Shown here piece by piece: positions 37,463 to 46,677 of a stretch of 64,000 nucleotides of DNA. A program made the translations under genes and the position numbers. How positions within the stretch are numbered: position 1 is the stretch's first letter; every line of letters starts with the position of its first letter. The DNA comes from Mycobacteroides sp. CBMA 271. GTDB taxonomy: Bacteria; Actinomycetota; Actinomycetes; Mycobacteriales; Mycobacteriaceae. Where the stretch lies: NCBI RefSeq assembly GCF_009729205.1, contig NZ_VTHB01000006.1:265546-329545 (forward strand), given 5' to 3'. Under the pieces are notes generated by a model. The model saw nothing but the letters and a program-made list of their open reading frames with translations. It ran no database searches and had not been told where the DNA came from.

Positions 37463-38242
37463 TTACACCGGCAATTTACGGAAGATGGGGCGCGGTACGT
37501 GGCGCAGCACCGACATCACGAAGCGCCACTGTCCGGGGGCCCAGATCAGCTCCTTGCCCGCCGCGGCCGAGGTCACCACCTGCTCGGCGATCTGCTCCTT
37601 GTCGACCGTGAACGGGGCCTCCTTGGCGCCGGTGGCCTGCCAATGCTCGATCGTCGTGGTGGTGCGCACCTGGCCGGGCCGTACCACCAGCACGCGGGCG
37701 CCGAACTCGCGCAGCGCCTCTCCGAGACCCAGATAGAAACCGTCGAGGCCGGCCTTGGTGGAGCCGTAGACGAAATTGGAGCGGCGCACTCGTTCGCCGG
37801 CGACCGAGGACATCGCGATGATCTGGCCGAAGCCCTGCGCCTTCAGCCGCTGGCCGATGAGCACGCCGACAGAGACGGCGGCGGTGTAGTTGACCTGTGC
37901 GCTCAGCACCGCCTTGGCCTGGTCCTGCCACAGCTCTTCGGCGTCTCCGAGGATGCCGAAGGCGACGATCGCGACGTCCACATCGCCCTGCGCCCAGGCG
38001 GATTCGATGAGGGCTGGATGGCTCTTGGTGTCGACCGCATCAAACTCTAAGTACTCGACCGACTTGGCGCCCGCGGCCTCGATCTGTGCGATGGCAGCCG
38101 CGCGCTTGGGCGCGGCCGGCAGATCGGCCAGGATGACGCGTGCCTTCGCGTTCTTGAGGTAGCGCTCGACGATGGCCAGGCCGATCTCCGAGGTGCCGCC
38201 CAACAGCAGGATGGTCTGCGGGTTTCCGGTTGCATCAATCAT
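37463..38242 (-). CDS. dprE2: Decaprenylphosphoryl-2-keto-ribose reductase DprE2
   Basis: Short-chain dehydrogenase that reduces the keto intermediate made by DprE1 to decaprenylphosphoryl arabinose (DPA). The 259 residues have the cofactor motif [12 protein letters not shown] near the N-terminus, the catalytic Ser in [11 protein letters not shown], and the YxxxK pair in [13 protein letters not shown]. The ATG at 38242 is 18 bases after the dprE1 stop. Mtb DprE2 has 254 residues. Confidence 0.96.
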   Translation of the reverse strand: MIDATGNPQTILLLGGTSEIGLAIVERYLKNAKARVILADLPAAPKRAAAIAQIEAAGAKSVEYLEFDAVDTKSHPALIESAWAQGDVDVAIVAFGILGDAEELWQDQAKAVLSAQVNYTAAVSVGVLIGQRLKAQGFGQIIAMSSVAGERVRRSNFVYGSTKAGLDGFYLGLGEALREFGARVLVVRPGQVRTTTTIEHWQATGAKEAPFTVDKEQIAEQVVTSAAAGKELIWAPGQWRFVMSVLRHVPRPIFRKLPV

Positions 38243-38260
38243 GGTGTGGCTAAAGCCTTT

Positions 38261-39673
38261 CTAGAGCAGCTCGAGGCGGCGGGCCATATCTGAGGCGAAC
38301 ACGCCGTGGGGATCGGCCTTGCGTCGGGTGGCAATCCACTCGTCGACGCGCGGGTACATCTTGTGGAACTTCTCCGCGTTCACCCGCGAATCCTTGGCGG
38401 TGTAGACCCGACCACCGAACTCCATAGCGCGGTCGTCGAGCTCGTTGAGGAATTCGTTGACACCGGGTTTGTTCGGAAAGTCCATCGCGACGTTCCATCC
38501 GGCCATGGGGAAGCTCAGTGGTGCCCTGTTTCCCGAACCGAACAGTTTGAAGACGTTGAGCACGGAATAGTGTCCGCTGGTTTGGATCCACCGGATGATG
38601 GCCTTGAATTCTTCCAGCGCGTCAGGTGGCACCAGGAACTGATGCTGAGCGAAACCCGCTGGGCCGTAACCACGATTCCACTCGCCAAGCAGATCGAGCG
38701 GATGATAGAACTGCGTGAGGTTTTGCACCTTGTTGGTGTAGGTGCCGCCGCGGCGATAGTAGAGCTCCCCGATGACCATGCAGGACAGCTTGTTCACGCC
38801 GCTGATGGGGAAGATGTCGGGAACCGTCATCAGTTGTGGTGCATCGAATTTGAGTGGATTCTTGGCCAACTTCTTGGGCAGTTCGTCCAGTTTGGCCAAC
38901 CGGCCGCGGGTGATGGCGGCGCGCCCGAGCTTCGGCGCCGGGCTGATCGCGTCGAACCACGCGCTGGAGTAGGTGTAGTTGTCCTCGCTGCCGTCGAGGT
39001 GGACTGCGACGGTTTCGTCTAGATCTGCCGTGCCGACGCCGTCGTTGATGAAGTACGCAGTTTCGGTGCGCGTCATGGCAATACGGGCACGGACGATGAT
39101 GCCGGTCAACCCGTTGCCGCCGACTGTGGCCCAGAACAGCGCTGCATCTTTGTCATCGGGGCTGCCTGAAGGCGTGAGGGTGCGTACTTCACCGTCGGCC
39201 ATCAGCAGGTCCATGGACAGCACGTGATTGCCGAAGCTGCCCGCGCTGTGGTGGTTTTTGCCATGGATATCCGAGCCGATGGCGCCGCCGATGGTGACCT
39301 GTCGGGTGCCCGGCAGCACCGGAACCCACAGGCCGAACGGCAGCGCTGCCTTCATGAGTTGGTCGAGGCTCACCCCGCCGTCCACGTCGGCCACGCCGGT
39401 ATCGGCGCTGATCGAATGCACGGTGTTCACCGCGGTCATGTCGACGACGATGCCGCCGCCGTTCTGTGCGTGATCACCGTAGGAGCGGCCCAGGCCGCGC
39501 GCGACGATGCCACGGCGCAGATACGCGGGACTGTTGGAGTTGGCGTCGGCGACCCGACGCACGGCCTCGGCGATGACGTCCACATCGGGCGTCGACAACA
39601 CGTGGGCGACTGTGGGTGCGGTGCGGCCGAACCCGGTCAGTGCGCGCGGGGTCAGGGGAAGGTCAGTAGACAT
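38261..39673 (-). CDS. dprE1: Decaprenylphosphoryl-ribose 2'-oxidase DprE1, Ala at the benzothiazinone site
   Basis: FAD-dependent oxidase that starts epimerisation of decaprenylphosphoryl ribose to arabinose. The 470 residues show the FAD-binding segment ([16 protein letters not shown]), [16 protein letters not shown] and the C-terminal YTAKDSR...MYPRVDEW region. Counting back from the C-terminus, Mtb Cys387 (GWNICVDFP) aligns with Ala396 (GWNVAMDFP). Benzothiazinones act by covalent attack on that Cys, so this enzyme should be naturally resistant to covalent inhibition. The ATG at 39673 begins [17 protein letters not shown]. It is followed by dprE2 and preceded by gtrA on the same strand. 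Confidence 0.97.
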   Translation of the reverse strand: MSTDLPLTPRALTGFGRTAPTVAHVLSTPDVDVIAEAVRRVADANSNSPAYLRRGIVARGLGRSYGDHAQNGGGIVVDMTAVNTVHSISADTGVADVDGGVSLDQLMKAALPFGLWVPVLPGTRQVTIGGAIGSDIHGKNHHSAGSFGNHVLSMDLLMADGEVRTLTPSGSPDDKDAALFWATVGGNGLTGIIVRARIAMTRTETAYFINDGVGTADLDETVAVHLDGSEDNYTYSSAWFDAISPAPKLGRAAITRGRLAKLDELPKKLAKNPLKFDAPQLMTVPDIFPISGVNKLSCMVIGELYYRRGGTYTNKVQNLTQFYHPLDLLGEWNRGYGPAGFAQHQFLVPPDALEEFKAIIRWIQTSGHYSVLNVFKLFGSGNRAPLSFPMAGWNVAMDFPNKPGVNEFLNELDDRAMEFGGRVYTAKDSRVNAEKFHKMYPRVDEWIATRRKADPHGVFASDMARRLELL

Positions 39674-39700
39674 ATCAGTGAAAAAGCGTACTTGAGCCGC

Positions 39701-40165
39701 TCAGCGCATCCGGAAAATCACGGCGCGCTGGACGATGAAGTTGATGACAGTCGCGGTGCCCTGCGCGATCACGAAGGCGACGAGTACCGCCGTCTTGGTG
39801 TAGTCCAGCAGGCCCAGGAAGAGATGATTGAGACCCACCTGGACGATGAACGTGGTTAGGTACAGCGCCCACACTGCGATCAAACGCGCAGTACTGGGCG
39901 GTGCCTGGAAGGTCCACCGCCGGTTGATCAGGTAGGCGGTGGTGGTGCCGGCGATGAAGCCGACGGCCTTGGCCAGGTCCGGCTGTACGTCGAGGGTCTT
40001 GTAGAGCAGCACGTACAACCCGAAGTCGACGACAGCGGAGAGCCCGCCGGTGATGACGAACCGGACGGCTTGAGTGGTCAGCGGCAGCTGCGCTGGGCTC
40101 GGCGCTGGGCCAGATTCGGGGGCATCCTGCACGCGGCAGAGCCTATGCCAGGTCGCGTCGCCCAT
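39701..40165 (-). CDS. GtrA-family membrane protein (Rv3789-like)
   Basis: A four-helix GtrA protein with the diagnostic [31 protein letters not shown] and [14 protein letters not shown]. The Mtb orthologue Rv3789 has been proposed as a DPA flippase or as a factor recruiting AftA; both fit this location just upstream of dprE1. The Mtb protein is 121 residues and starts at the first helix. Here the frame continues upstream, giving a hydrophilic Pro-rich tail. I use the ATG at 40165, but a GTG near 40133 or the frame start at 40252 are equally possible, and none has a clear ribosome site. Confidence 0.85.
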   Translation of the reverse strand: MGDATWHRLCRVQDAPESGPAPSPAQLPLTTQAVRFVITGGLSAVVDFGLYVLLYKTLDVQPDLAKAVGFIAGTTTAYLINRRWTFQAPPSTARLIAVWALYLTTFIVQVGLNHLFLGLLDYTKTAVLVAFVIAQGTATVINFIVQRAVIFRMR

Positions 40166-40271
40166 CTGGTGACCGGGGTAGTCCAGAGGTTCCTGCGCGG
40201 TGTTCGTTGCGCAGGTAGGGTCGATCTCTGAATTGCTGGATTGCTGGAACATCGACGCGTGAGGGACAGCT

Positions 40272-40391
40272 ATGACGACTCCGGAGCACGGAAAGCACGA
40301 ACGGGCCGAAGGCGAGGGTGTTGATCCGCTGATCGACCTGTCGCGCGATCCGAACCCCGGTGTCGCCGATCACGCCAAGGATGACGAGTAA
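40272..40391 (+). CDS. 39-residue conserved-looking small protein
   Basis: A short gene encoding [20 protein letters not shown] and then [19 protein letters not shown]. It is very acidic and hydrophilic and probably disordered. GAGGGA lies 5-11 bases before the ATG, and a 16-bp-stem terminator with five T residues begins 14 bases after the stop. The pair of signals supports a real, separately transcribed gene. It is divergent from gtrA. I do not recognise a family. Confidence 0.7.
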   Translation: MTTPEHGKHERAEGEGVDPLIDLSRDPNPGVADHAKDDE

Positions 40392-40404
40392 GCCCATCCG
40401 TTTC

Positions 40405-40443
40405 CGCCGAGTGTGAGCGCCAGCGCTCGCACTCGGCGTTTTT
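40405..40443 (+). terminator. Intrinsic terminator
   Basis: CGCCGAGTGTGAGCGC (40405-40420) pairs with 40423-40438 with one wobble and a 2-base loop, followed by TTTTT (40439-40443). A classical factor-independent terminator for the 39-codon gene. The converging hydrolase ends at 40457. Confidence 0.9.
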
Positions 40444-40456
40444 CGCACACTGAGGC

Positions 40457-41281
40457 TCACACTCGCTGCGAGACGAAGGCCTCGACCTCGCGGATCATGA
40501 GCTCGGGTTGGTCCTCGCTGACAAATGCGTAGCTGTCAGGGACTTCCACGAGCCGGGCATCGGGCAGTAGCTGTACCCAGCGCTCCGCGTGGGCGAAGGG
40601 GAAGAACGGCAGCTTGCGTGGCCAGAGCAGTAGCACCGGCTTCTGAAAGCCGCGCAGCGTTTCCGCTGCGCCCAGGGTGTCGTGGTAGTCGATCCGGCTC
40701 AGGAAAGCACGCACATCGCGCCGCACAGCCTTGTCCTGCAACAGAGGCTGTACCCACTCGCGCAGCACCTCGTCGGGAATCGAGTGTTTGGCAAGGGTGT
40801 TTCCGAGCGCACGTCGCGCCAGCTTCAGCCTGAACGGGCGCAGCACGAAGTCGGTGCCGGGCATGCGCGCCCAGTACTGGAAGATGCGAATCGACATCGG
40901 CAGGAAGTTGTCGAAGGAATCGCAGGGTGTCAGCACCACACGGCCGACGCGGTCGCAGCCGTCCGCGAGTAGCAGCTGGGTGATGGCACCGCCGGTGTCG
41001 GTGGCCACCACGGTGACGTCGTCGAGCTCGAGGCTTTCGATGAGCTCGCGGATCAGCCCGGCCACCGCGCGCGGGCTGAGTTCCGCGCCCGGGTTCATCG
41101 GAGTCTTATGCGCACCGAGGGGCAGATCCGGCGCGATGCAGCGAAATCGCTCGCTCAGTGGATCGATGACCTTCCGCCACATGGTGCCGGTGACGAAGAG
41201 CCCGTGCACGAAGACGATCGGTGGACCTTCCCCGCTATCGCGGTAGTGAATAGGGCCGGCGGAGGACTGGAAAGTAGGCAT
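40457..41281 (-). CDS. Alpha/beta-hydrolase-fold protein with unusual catalytic residues
   Basis: A 274-residue alpha/beta hydrolase: oxyanion region IVFVHGLFVTGTMW near the N-terminus, then PDLPLGAH. At the nucleophile elbow, VATDTGGAI has Asp where serine hydrolases have Ser (as in haloalkane dehalogenases and epoxide hydrolases). At the C-terminal position where the catalytic His is expected (usually GHFxxED), the sequence reads YAFVSED, so no His is present. It may be non-hydrolytic or use other chemistry. The ATG at 41281 is preferred over the frame start at 41326, since MPTFQSSAGPIHYRDSGEG is typical for the family. The role is unknown. Confidence 0.8.
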   Translation of the reverse strand: MPTFQSSAGPIHYRDSGEGPPIVFVHGLFVTGTMWRKVIDPLSERFRCIAPDLPLGAHKTPMNPGAELSPRAVAGLIRELIESLELDDVTVVATDTGGAITQLLLADGCDRVGRVVLTPCDSFDNFLPMSIRIFQYWARMPGTDFVLRPFRLKLARRALGNTLAKHSIPDEVLREWVQPLLQDKAVRRDVRAFLSRIDYHDTLGAAETLRGFQKPVLLLWPRKLPFFPFAHAERWVQLLPDARLVEVPDSYAFVSEDQPELMIREVEAFVSQRV

Positions 41282-41350
41282 GCGTCGACGATCGCCCTGA
41301 TCTGCTGCCATTACGAGGCATGGCACTGCCAGACGGTGCCACTACTCGGC

Positions 41351-42784
41351 CTACAGGCCCGTCGCCTCCAGCACACCGCACAGCGCGTCGACGGCAGGCA
41401 CGAAACCGTGATCGGCGGGAGTGCCGAAGCTGATCACCACCCCGTCCGGATCGGGTACCTGCACTCCGGCGAGAGGGTGACGCAACCGCGACAGCCCGGC
41501 CAACCCGACGCCTGCCTCGCCGGCTCGGTACAGCACATCGGGTTCGGCCCCGTCGGGCAGCGTCAGCAGCAGGTGTAGTCCGGCCGATACTCCTCGGATG
41601 CCGACGTTGTAGTGCGACAGACGCTCGACGAGTAGGTCGCGCCGCCGCCGATAACGCGTGCGCATGCGCCGGATATGCCGGTCGTAGAGTCCGTTGGCGA
41701 TGAAGTCCGCCATGGTCAGCTGCGAGATCACGTCCACGTACCACTGCCCGCCTCCGGCGGCCGCCACCGCCGCGTCCACCAGGTCGGGCGGCAGCACCAT
41801 CCACCCCAGCCGCAGCACGGGCGTCAGGCTCTTGCTCGCCGAACCCAGATACACGACGCGGTCCGGATCCAGGCTCTGTAGCGCGCCGACGGGCTGACGG
41901 TCGTACCGGAACTCGCCGTCGTAGTCGTCCTCCAGCACGTAGGAGTCGGTGCGGCGGGCCCAGTCCACCACCGCGGTGCGCCGCGCCGGGTGCAGCGGCA
42001 GTCCATGCGGGAAGTGGTGGGCGGGGGTTACCAGTGCGGCGCGGACACTGAGAGTGTCGAGGTCGTTCACGACGGCCCCCTCGTCATCGAAGCCCATTGG
42101 GGTGCTGGAGCCGCCCGCCGCTTCGATGCAATCGCGAAAGATGAAGAGCCCGTAGGCTTCCACGGCGATTGGCTGAGCCAGTCCGTACATCCGGGTCAAG
42201 ATTTCCACGGCGTGCCGGGTGCCCGCGCAGATGACCACCGAATCCGGGGTGGTCCGCACACCCCGCACCCGCCCCACGTATTCGGCTACGGCGGAGCGTA
42301 ATTCGAGACGTCCGCGCGGATCGCCGGCCCGCAGTGCCTCGTTGGGTGCGTTGCTCAGTGCGCGGCGTACGGAGGTGAGCCAGTCCGTGCGGGGGAAGGC
42401 CGTGACGTCCCCGGATCCGGGCATGAGGTTGTGCGGTGGGGTCGAGCCCGCCCCGCGTGGCCGCGGTGGCTGTTGGTCTTGGCCGCGGTTGACCACCCGC
42501 GTTCCCGATCCTTGCCGTGATTCAAGCCAGCCCTCAGCGACGAGTTCCGCATACGACTCGGCGACGGTGTTCCGCGCCAGACCCAGATCGCCGGCCAAGG
42601 TTCGTGACGGCGGCAGCATCGCGCCGACCGCCAGTCGCCCCGAGCGGACGGCATCGCGAAGCGCTGCGGTCAGCAGGTCGCGTACGCCACGGGCGCCCGG
42701 GGTGATGGTGCCGCGCAGGTCGAGGTGCAGATCGTGGCTGAGGGGCCGCGGTTCTGCCGTTCCCGAATTGGCCCATGAACTCAT
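41351..42784 (-). CDS. MocR/PdxR-type transcriptional regulator (GntR-aminotransferase fusion)
   Basis: A 477-residue fusion: an N-terminal GntR winged helix (about residues 25-95; LPPSRTLAGDLGLARNTVAESYAELVAEGWL) joined to a class I aminotransferase-like domain (from about residue 140). The latter has VVICAGTRHAVEI, the DDYDGEFRYD motif and the PLP lysine in SASKSLTPVLRLGWM. Such proteins sense PLP or amine metabolites and usually regulate the adjacent divergent gene. Here that is the AhpD-like gene, whose start is only 50 bases from this one. The ATG at 42784 gives a complete GntR domain. Confidence 0.92.
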   Translation of the reverse strand: MSSWANSGTAEPRPLSHDLHLDLRGTITPGARGVRDLLTAALRDAVRSGRLAVGAMLPPSRTLAGDLGLARNTVAESYAELVAEGWLESRQGSGTRVVNRGQDQQPPRPRGAGSTPPHNLMPGSGDVTAFPRTDWLTSVRRALSNAPNEALRAGDPRGRLELRSAVAEYVGRVRGVRTTPDSVVICAGTRHAVEILTRMYGLAQPIAVEAYGLFIFRDCIEAAGGSSTPMGFDDEGAVVNDLDTLSVRAALVTPAHHFPHGLPLHPARRTAVVDWARRTDSYVLEDDYDGEFRYDRQPVGALQSLDPDRVVYLGSASKSLTPVLRLGWMVLPPDLVDAAVAAAGGGQWYVDVISQLTMADFIANGLYDRHIRRMRTRYRRRRDLLVERLSHYNVGIRGVSAGLHLLLTLPDGAEPDVLYRAGEAGVGLAGLSRLRHPLAGVQVPDPDGVVISFGTPADHGFVPAVDALCGVLEATGL

Positions 42785-42834
42785 GCCTGGATTGAACCAT
42801 GAGAGTGGGTCTTTCCGAATCTAGTGTTGAGGAC

Positions 42835-43299
42835 ATGACGAACACACTGAATGCCCCAAGGATCCGCATGGAGAAGGTCTCGCCCGAGGTCTACGAGGCC
42901 ATGATGGCGCTGAGCATCGCCTCCGCCAAGGATGTCGACCCGAACCTCGCCGAGCTCATCAAGATCCGTGCGTCTCAGCTCAATCACTGTGCTTTCTGTC
43001 TCGATATGCACACCCACGACGCCCGCAAAAACGGTGAGACCGAGCAGCGCATTTACCTGCTCAACGCATGGGCGGAGGCCGGTGACATCTATACCGAGCG
43101 GGAAAAGGCGGCGCTGGCCCTCACCGAGGAGGCCACCGTGCTTTCCGCTGGTGAGCACGTGTCTGACGCGACCTACGCGCGGGCCGCCGAGGTCTTCAGC
43201 GATCGTGAGCTGGGACAGATCATCGGGATGATCCTGACGATTAACGCCTGGAATCGCATCGCTGTCAGTACCCGCAACGCCCCGAGGCGGCGTGTATAG
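42835..43299 (+). CDS. AhpD-like carboxymuconolactone decarboxylase family protein
   Basis: A 154-residue all-alpha CMD/AhpD protein with the redox motif NHCAFCLDMHTHDARK (CxxC then His) and the typical LINAWN-like C-terminal helix (ILTINAWNRIAVSTR). Members are peroxidase partners or alkylhydroperoxidase-like enzymes. The ATG at 42835 follows TTGAGG and is preferred over the frame opening at 42799. It is divergent from a MocR regulator that is likely to control it. Confidence 0.88.
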   Translation: MTNTLNAPRIRMEKVSPEVYEAMMALSIASAKDVDPNLAELIKIRASQLNHCAFCLDMHTHDARKNGETEQRIYLLNAWAEAGDIYTEREKAALALTEEATVLSAGEHVSDATYARAAEVFSDRELGQIIGMILTINAWNRIAVSTRNAPRRRV

Positions 43300-43407
43300 A
43301 TTTGCCACATTCTTTGCCGTCGGCGTGACAGAAGCGTGATCGTTTCGTAATCTAACCAGGTGATCTTGGCGAGATGGCGTGCGAAGGACGGTGAGAAGAG
43401 GCCCGTG

Positions 43408-43989
43408 ATGCCGACCTCTCGCGTCGCGGGCCTCGCGCTGTCACTCGTTGCCGGCGCCGCCGCGATGGGGATCGCGAGCGAAGTCGGGCAGCCCAAGGTT
43501 CAGCTGTCGATTAAGCCGGAACAGGCTGCGATCGCGCTTGTCGCCGACGTACCGCGCGTACAGCGGGACCGGCGCTACATCTCGGGCGAAGCGCTGGCCA
43601 TGGAGGCCAGGGCCAGGGCCATCAAGCCGTGTTCCACGGTCTTGTCCGGCGCGCAGCCTGCTGTCGCCCAGGCGGGGAATTTCTTGAAGGGGATGTTCGG
43701 CATCTCAGACATCGGTGGTGCCAGCGGTCGCGGAGGCGGCGGTGACCACGGTCGCGGTCTGGCCTTGGACTTCATGACGGGGTCCTACGCGACCGGCACT
43801 GCTCTGGCGAATTTCGTTCTCGCCAACCGTGATCGGTTGGGTGTGACCTACGTGATCTGGCAGCAGCGGTATAACGACGGCAATGGCTGGTCGATGATGG
43901 AGAACCGGGGCAGCGCGACCGCCAATCACTATGACCACGTGCACGTGTCGTTCCGTGCGGGTGCGAACCCTCCCGCGGTCAGCTGCTAG
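43408..43989 (+). CDS. Secreted M15-like/ARB_07466-type protein
   Basis: A 193-residue exported protein: signal peptide (SRVAGLALSLVAGAAAMGIA), a linker, then a compact domain with GGGDHGRGLALDFMTG, ANFVLANRD, YVIWQQRYNDG and HYDHVHVSF. The HxxGxALD and HxDHVH residues are those of M15-type zinc DD-carboxypeptidase folds, and the whole C-terminal domain matches the ARB_07466-like domain common in actinobacteria. It could act on peptidoglycan, but activity is not proven. ATG 43408 follows GAGAAGAGG. No operon partners. Confidence 0.75.
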   Translation: MPTSRVAGLALSLVAGAAAMGIASEVGQPKVQLSIKPEQAAIALVADVPRVQRDRRYISGEALAMEARARAIKPCSTVLSGAQPAVAQAGNFLKGMFGISDIGGASGRGGGGDHGRGLALDFMTGSYATGTALANFVLANRDRLGVTYVIWQQRYNDGNGWSMMENRGSATANHYDHVHVSFRAGANPPAVSC

Positions 43990-44118
43990 TCGGTTGTCCG
44001 TAGTCCTCCCAGACGAATTGGGGGATGCCCTCGGCGATCGTGATGGCCGCCAGGTATCCAGACCATCCGGCCCGAAGGAAACCAATACCGCGCGGGGACG
44101 GGCGAATCGACCGTCACA
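43990..44118. other. Short intergenic gap between converging genes
   Basis: A 129-base gap between the M15-like gene and wzm. The minus strand has an open stretch reading GYLAAITIAEGIPQFVWEDY that looks protein-like but has no start after its upstream stop, so it may be a gene remnant. No hairpin of note is seen. Confidence 0.3.
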
Positions 44119-44952
44119 TCAGACCCAGTAGGGCACCCGAGCGCGGAACTGGCGCATCACCAGGATCGCGACGGTCCAACCGATCACGGTGATGGCACAG
44201 GCGATGATCCAGTGATGAATCTGCTGATGAAGCCCGAGCAGCGGATCGCGGATGATCGCCAAGAAATGTACGAACGGGTTGAGCTGCACCACGGTGGCCA
44301 GCTTTCCGACCCGCTCGCCCAGCATGTTTTCGTTCCAGATGATTGGCGTCATGAAGAACAGCAACTGGACCAGGCTGCCCAGCAGCGGCGAGATATCGCG
44401 ATAGCGGGTGGCCAACACGCCGAAAACCAGTGAAACCCATAGGCAATTCAGGACAATCAAGACCAGCGCGGGAAGGAAACTGAGATCGGTGTACTGCCAG
44501 TGCGGCGGATACACCGCGATGACGATCAGGAAGATGATGATGTTGTGCGCGAACAGCAGGAGCTGTCGCCACACCAGCCGATAGACGTGCACGCTGAGCG
44601 GGGTCGGCAACTGTTTGATCAGGCCCTCGTTGGCGACAAAGACATCGGAGCCCTCCAAGATTGCGGCGTTGAACAGGTTCCAGACGATCAAACCGATTGT
44701 CACGTAGGGCAAATGCTCCGCCAGGGGGAGCTTGAACAGCTGGGAGTACAGGATGCCCATCGCCAGCGCGGTCGAGCCGGTGGCGATGGTGATCCAGAAC
44801 GGTCCCAGCACCGAGCGCCGATAGCGCTGCTTGATGTCCTGCCAGCCCAGCTGTAACCAGAGCTGCCGATGCTCGAAGCCGTCCGATAGGTCACGCCACG
44901 CCCGCTTGAAGGTTCGGGAGTCCGAAGACAGCTCCAGCATTTCCTGCGTCAT
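44119..44952 (-). CDS. wzm: Galactan ABC exporter, permease (Wzm/RfbD)
   Basis: ABC-2 type permease (Rv3783 type), 277 residues and six helices. With Wzt it exports the lipid-linked galactan across the inner membrane. The amphipathic N-terminal part (FKRAWRDLSDGFEHRQLWLQLGWQDIKQRYRRSVLGPFW) is typical of O-antigen-type permeases, followed by hydrophobic segments beginning ITIATGSTALAMGILY. The start overlaps the glfT1 stop (ATGA), so it is the last gene of the operon Rv3779-like, pafE, wzt, glfT1, wzm. Confidence 0.95.
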   Translation of the reverse strand: MTQEMLELSSDSRTFKRAWRDLSDGFEHRQLWLQLGWQDIKQRYRRSVLGPFWITIATGSTALAMGILYSQLFKLPLAEHLPYVTIGLIVWNLFNAAILEGSDVFVANEGLIKQLPTPLSVHVYRLVWRQLLLFAHNIIIFLIVIAVYPPHWQYTDLSFLPALVLIVLNCLWVSLVFGVLATRYRDISPLLGSLVQLLFFMTPIIWNENMLGERVGKLATVVQLNPFVHFLAIIRDPLLGLHQQIHHWIIACAITVIGWTVAILVMRQFRARVPYWV

Positions 44953-45881
44953 TTCTCACTCTCCTGTACCGAAGGAGTCGGGTTGCCCGGCCGGCCGAAT
45001 TGCTCGCGTCGGCCCAAGCGTCGCAAGGCAATCCATTCGCGCAGGCCGGCAAGATCGCGGCGGGTGACCATGAAGTACCAGCCGAAGCGCACCCATTCCT
45101 GAAGCAACAGCTTGCGCATGCCGGGTTGCGACATCAGGTAGCCGCGGTTGCGGTAGGTGAAGTACCGCTTGGTCTCATCGTCGGGGTACTGGGTATGCAT
45201 GCGCCCGCCGAAGATCGGCTTGAATTCGGCGGCACCGTTGGGATGTAGATAGGTGGCGTTCAGGCAGGTTCCGAACGGCAGCCCCGAGCGCACGAGGCGC
45301 CGGTGTACGTCCACCTCGTCGCCGCGCACGAACAGGCGCAGGTCCGGAACGCCCACGGCCTCCAGCGTTTCCGCACGAAAGAGGGCACCGTTGAACAGCG
45401 ACGCGATCCCCGGCAGCAGGTCTTGGCCGGCCTCGGTACGCAGCTCTTCCACACGCCGTCGCCATACCAGGCCGCGGCGCAGCGGAAACGCCAGCCGGCC
45501 GGGATCATCGATATCGCACACCATGGGCGACACCTCGGCGAGGCGATGCTTGCCGGCGCAGGCCAGCAGGGTTTCCAGTACGTCGGATCCGCCCGGGCGA
45601 CCGTCGTCGTCGGCCAGCCACACCCAGTCGGCGCCCAAGGTGAGCGCGTGCAGCATGCCGAGCGCGAATCCGCCTGCACCCCCGAGGTTTCGGCGCGAAC
45701 CCAGGTAGGTGGTGGCGATGGGCTGCCCATCCACCAGAGCCTTGACGGCGGGGTCGTTGTCGTTGTCCACCACGACCAGATGCGTGGGCGGCGTCGTCTG
45801 GGAGGCGACGATCGTCAGCGACTCGGCCAGCTGGGCCGCGCGTCGATAGGTGACGACGACGGCAACGACCGCCTCAGGCAT
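44949..45881 (-). CDS. glfT1: Galactofuranosyltransferase GlfT1
   Basis: Adds the first two Galf residues onto the decaprenyl-PP-GlcNAc-Rha linker (Rv3782 type). A GT-A family-2 domain: VAVVVTYRRAAQLAESL at the N-terminus, VVVDNDND, GGAGGFALGMLHAL, the metal motif LADDDGRPG, and the acidic EVDVHRRLVRSG region. The ATG at 45881 overlaps the wzt stop by 8 bases and starts directly at the beta strand of the GT-A fold. The frame opening at 45968 would lie inside wzt and is rejected. About 310 residues. Confidence 0.94.
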   Translation of the reverse strand: MPEAVVAVVVTYRRAAQLAESLTIVASQTTPPTHLVVVDNDNDPAVKALVDGQPIATTYLGSRRNLGGAGGFALGMLHALTLGADWVWLADDDGRPGGSDVLETLLACAGKHRLAEVSPMVCDIDDPGRLAFPLRRGLVWRRRVEELRTEAGQDLLPGIASLFNGALFRAETLEAVGVPDLRLFVRGDEVDVHRRLVRSGLPFGTCLNATYLHPNGAAEFKPIFGGRMHTQYPDDETKRYFTYRNRGYLMSQPGMRKLLLQEWVRFGWYFMVTRRDLAGLREWIALRRLGRREQFGRPGNPTPSVQESEK

Positions 45882-46665
45882 GTCGCTCGTCTTCGGCGAG
45901 AATCTGGGCCACATGGTCGGCGGCCTCGTCGCCCTCGTAGGCGCGCACCACATCCTCGATGCCGCCACTCATTTTGATGGTGCCGTGGTCGATCCACATT
46001 GCCGTGTTGCACAGACGGGCCAGGAATTCGTTGGAGTGGCTGGCGAAGACGAGCATGCCGGAGCGTTCCACTAACTGCTGCAACCGGATTCGCGCCTTCT
46101 TCATGAACTCGGCGTCGACAGCTCCGATGCCCTCGTCGAGCAGCAGGATCTCCGGGTCGATGCTGGTGACCACGCCCATCGCGAGGCGAACCCGCATGCC
46201 GGTGGAGTACGTCCGCAGTGGCATGGAGAGGTATTCGCCCAGCTCGGTGAAGTCGGCGATCTCGTCGACCTTGGCCTGCATCTGCTTGCGGGTCTGTCCC
46301 AGGAACATGCCGCGGATGATGATGTTCTCGTACCCGGAGATCTCCGGATCCATGCCCACGCCCAGGTCGAAGACGGGCGCAACCCGGCCCTGCACGTACG
46401 AGCTGCCCCGGGTGGGTTCGTAGATTCCCGAAAGGAGCCGCAGCAGAGTCGATTTGCCGGCGCCGTTGTGACCGACGAGCCCCACCCGGTCGCCCTCCTT
46501 GAGGGAGAGCGTGATGTCACGCAGCGCTTCGATGACCACCACGTTCGAGGCGTTACGGCCGATTGCACCGCCGGCCTTGCCGAGGAACGCCTTCTTCAGC
46601 GAGCGCGACTTGGCGTCGAATATCGGGAATTCCACCCACGCGTCGTGGGTCTGGATACTGACCAT
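45874..46665 (-). CDS. wzt: Galactan ABC exporter, ATP-binding protein (Wzt/RfbE)
   Basis: ATPase of the Wzm-Wzt exporter (Rv3781 type). Walker A GHNGAGKST, Q-loop region, signature YSTGMRVRLAMG, Walker B EILLLDEGIGAVD and the switch His in FASHSNEF. The 263 residues lack the C-terminal carbohydrate-binding extension seen in some O-antigen exporters. Starts 12 bases after the pafE stop and overlaps glfT1. Confidence 0.95.
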   Translation of the reverse strand: MVSIQTHDAWVEFPIFDAKSRSLKKAFLGKAGGAIGRNASNVVVIEALRDITLSLKEGDRVGLVGHNGAGKSTLLRLLSGIYEPTRGSSYVQGRVAPVFDLGVGMDPEISGYENIIIRGMFLGQTRKQMQAKVDEIADFTELGEYLSMPLRTYSTGMRVRLAMGVVTSIDPEILLLDEGIGAVDAEFMKKARIRLQQLVERSGMLVFASHSNEFLARLCNTAMWIDHGTIKMSGGIEDVVRAYEGDEAADHVAQILAEDERHA

Positions 46666-46677
46666 GATGTTCGGGGC

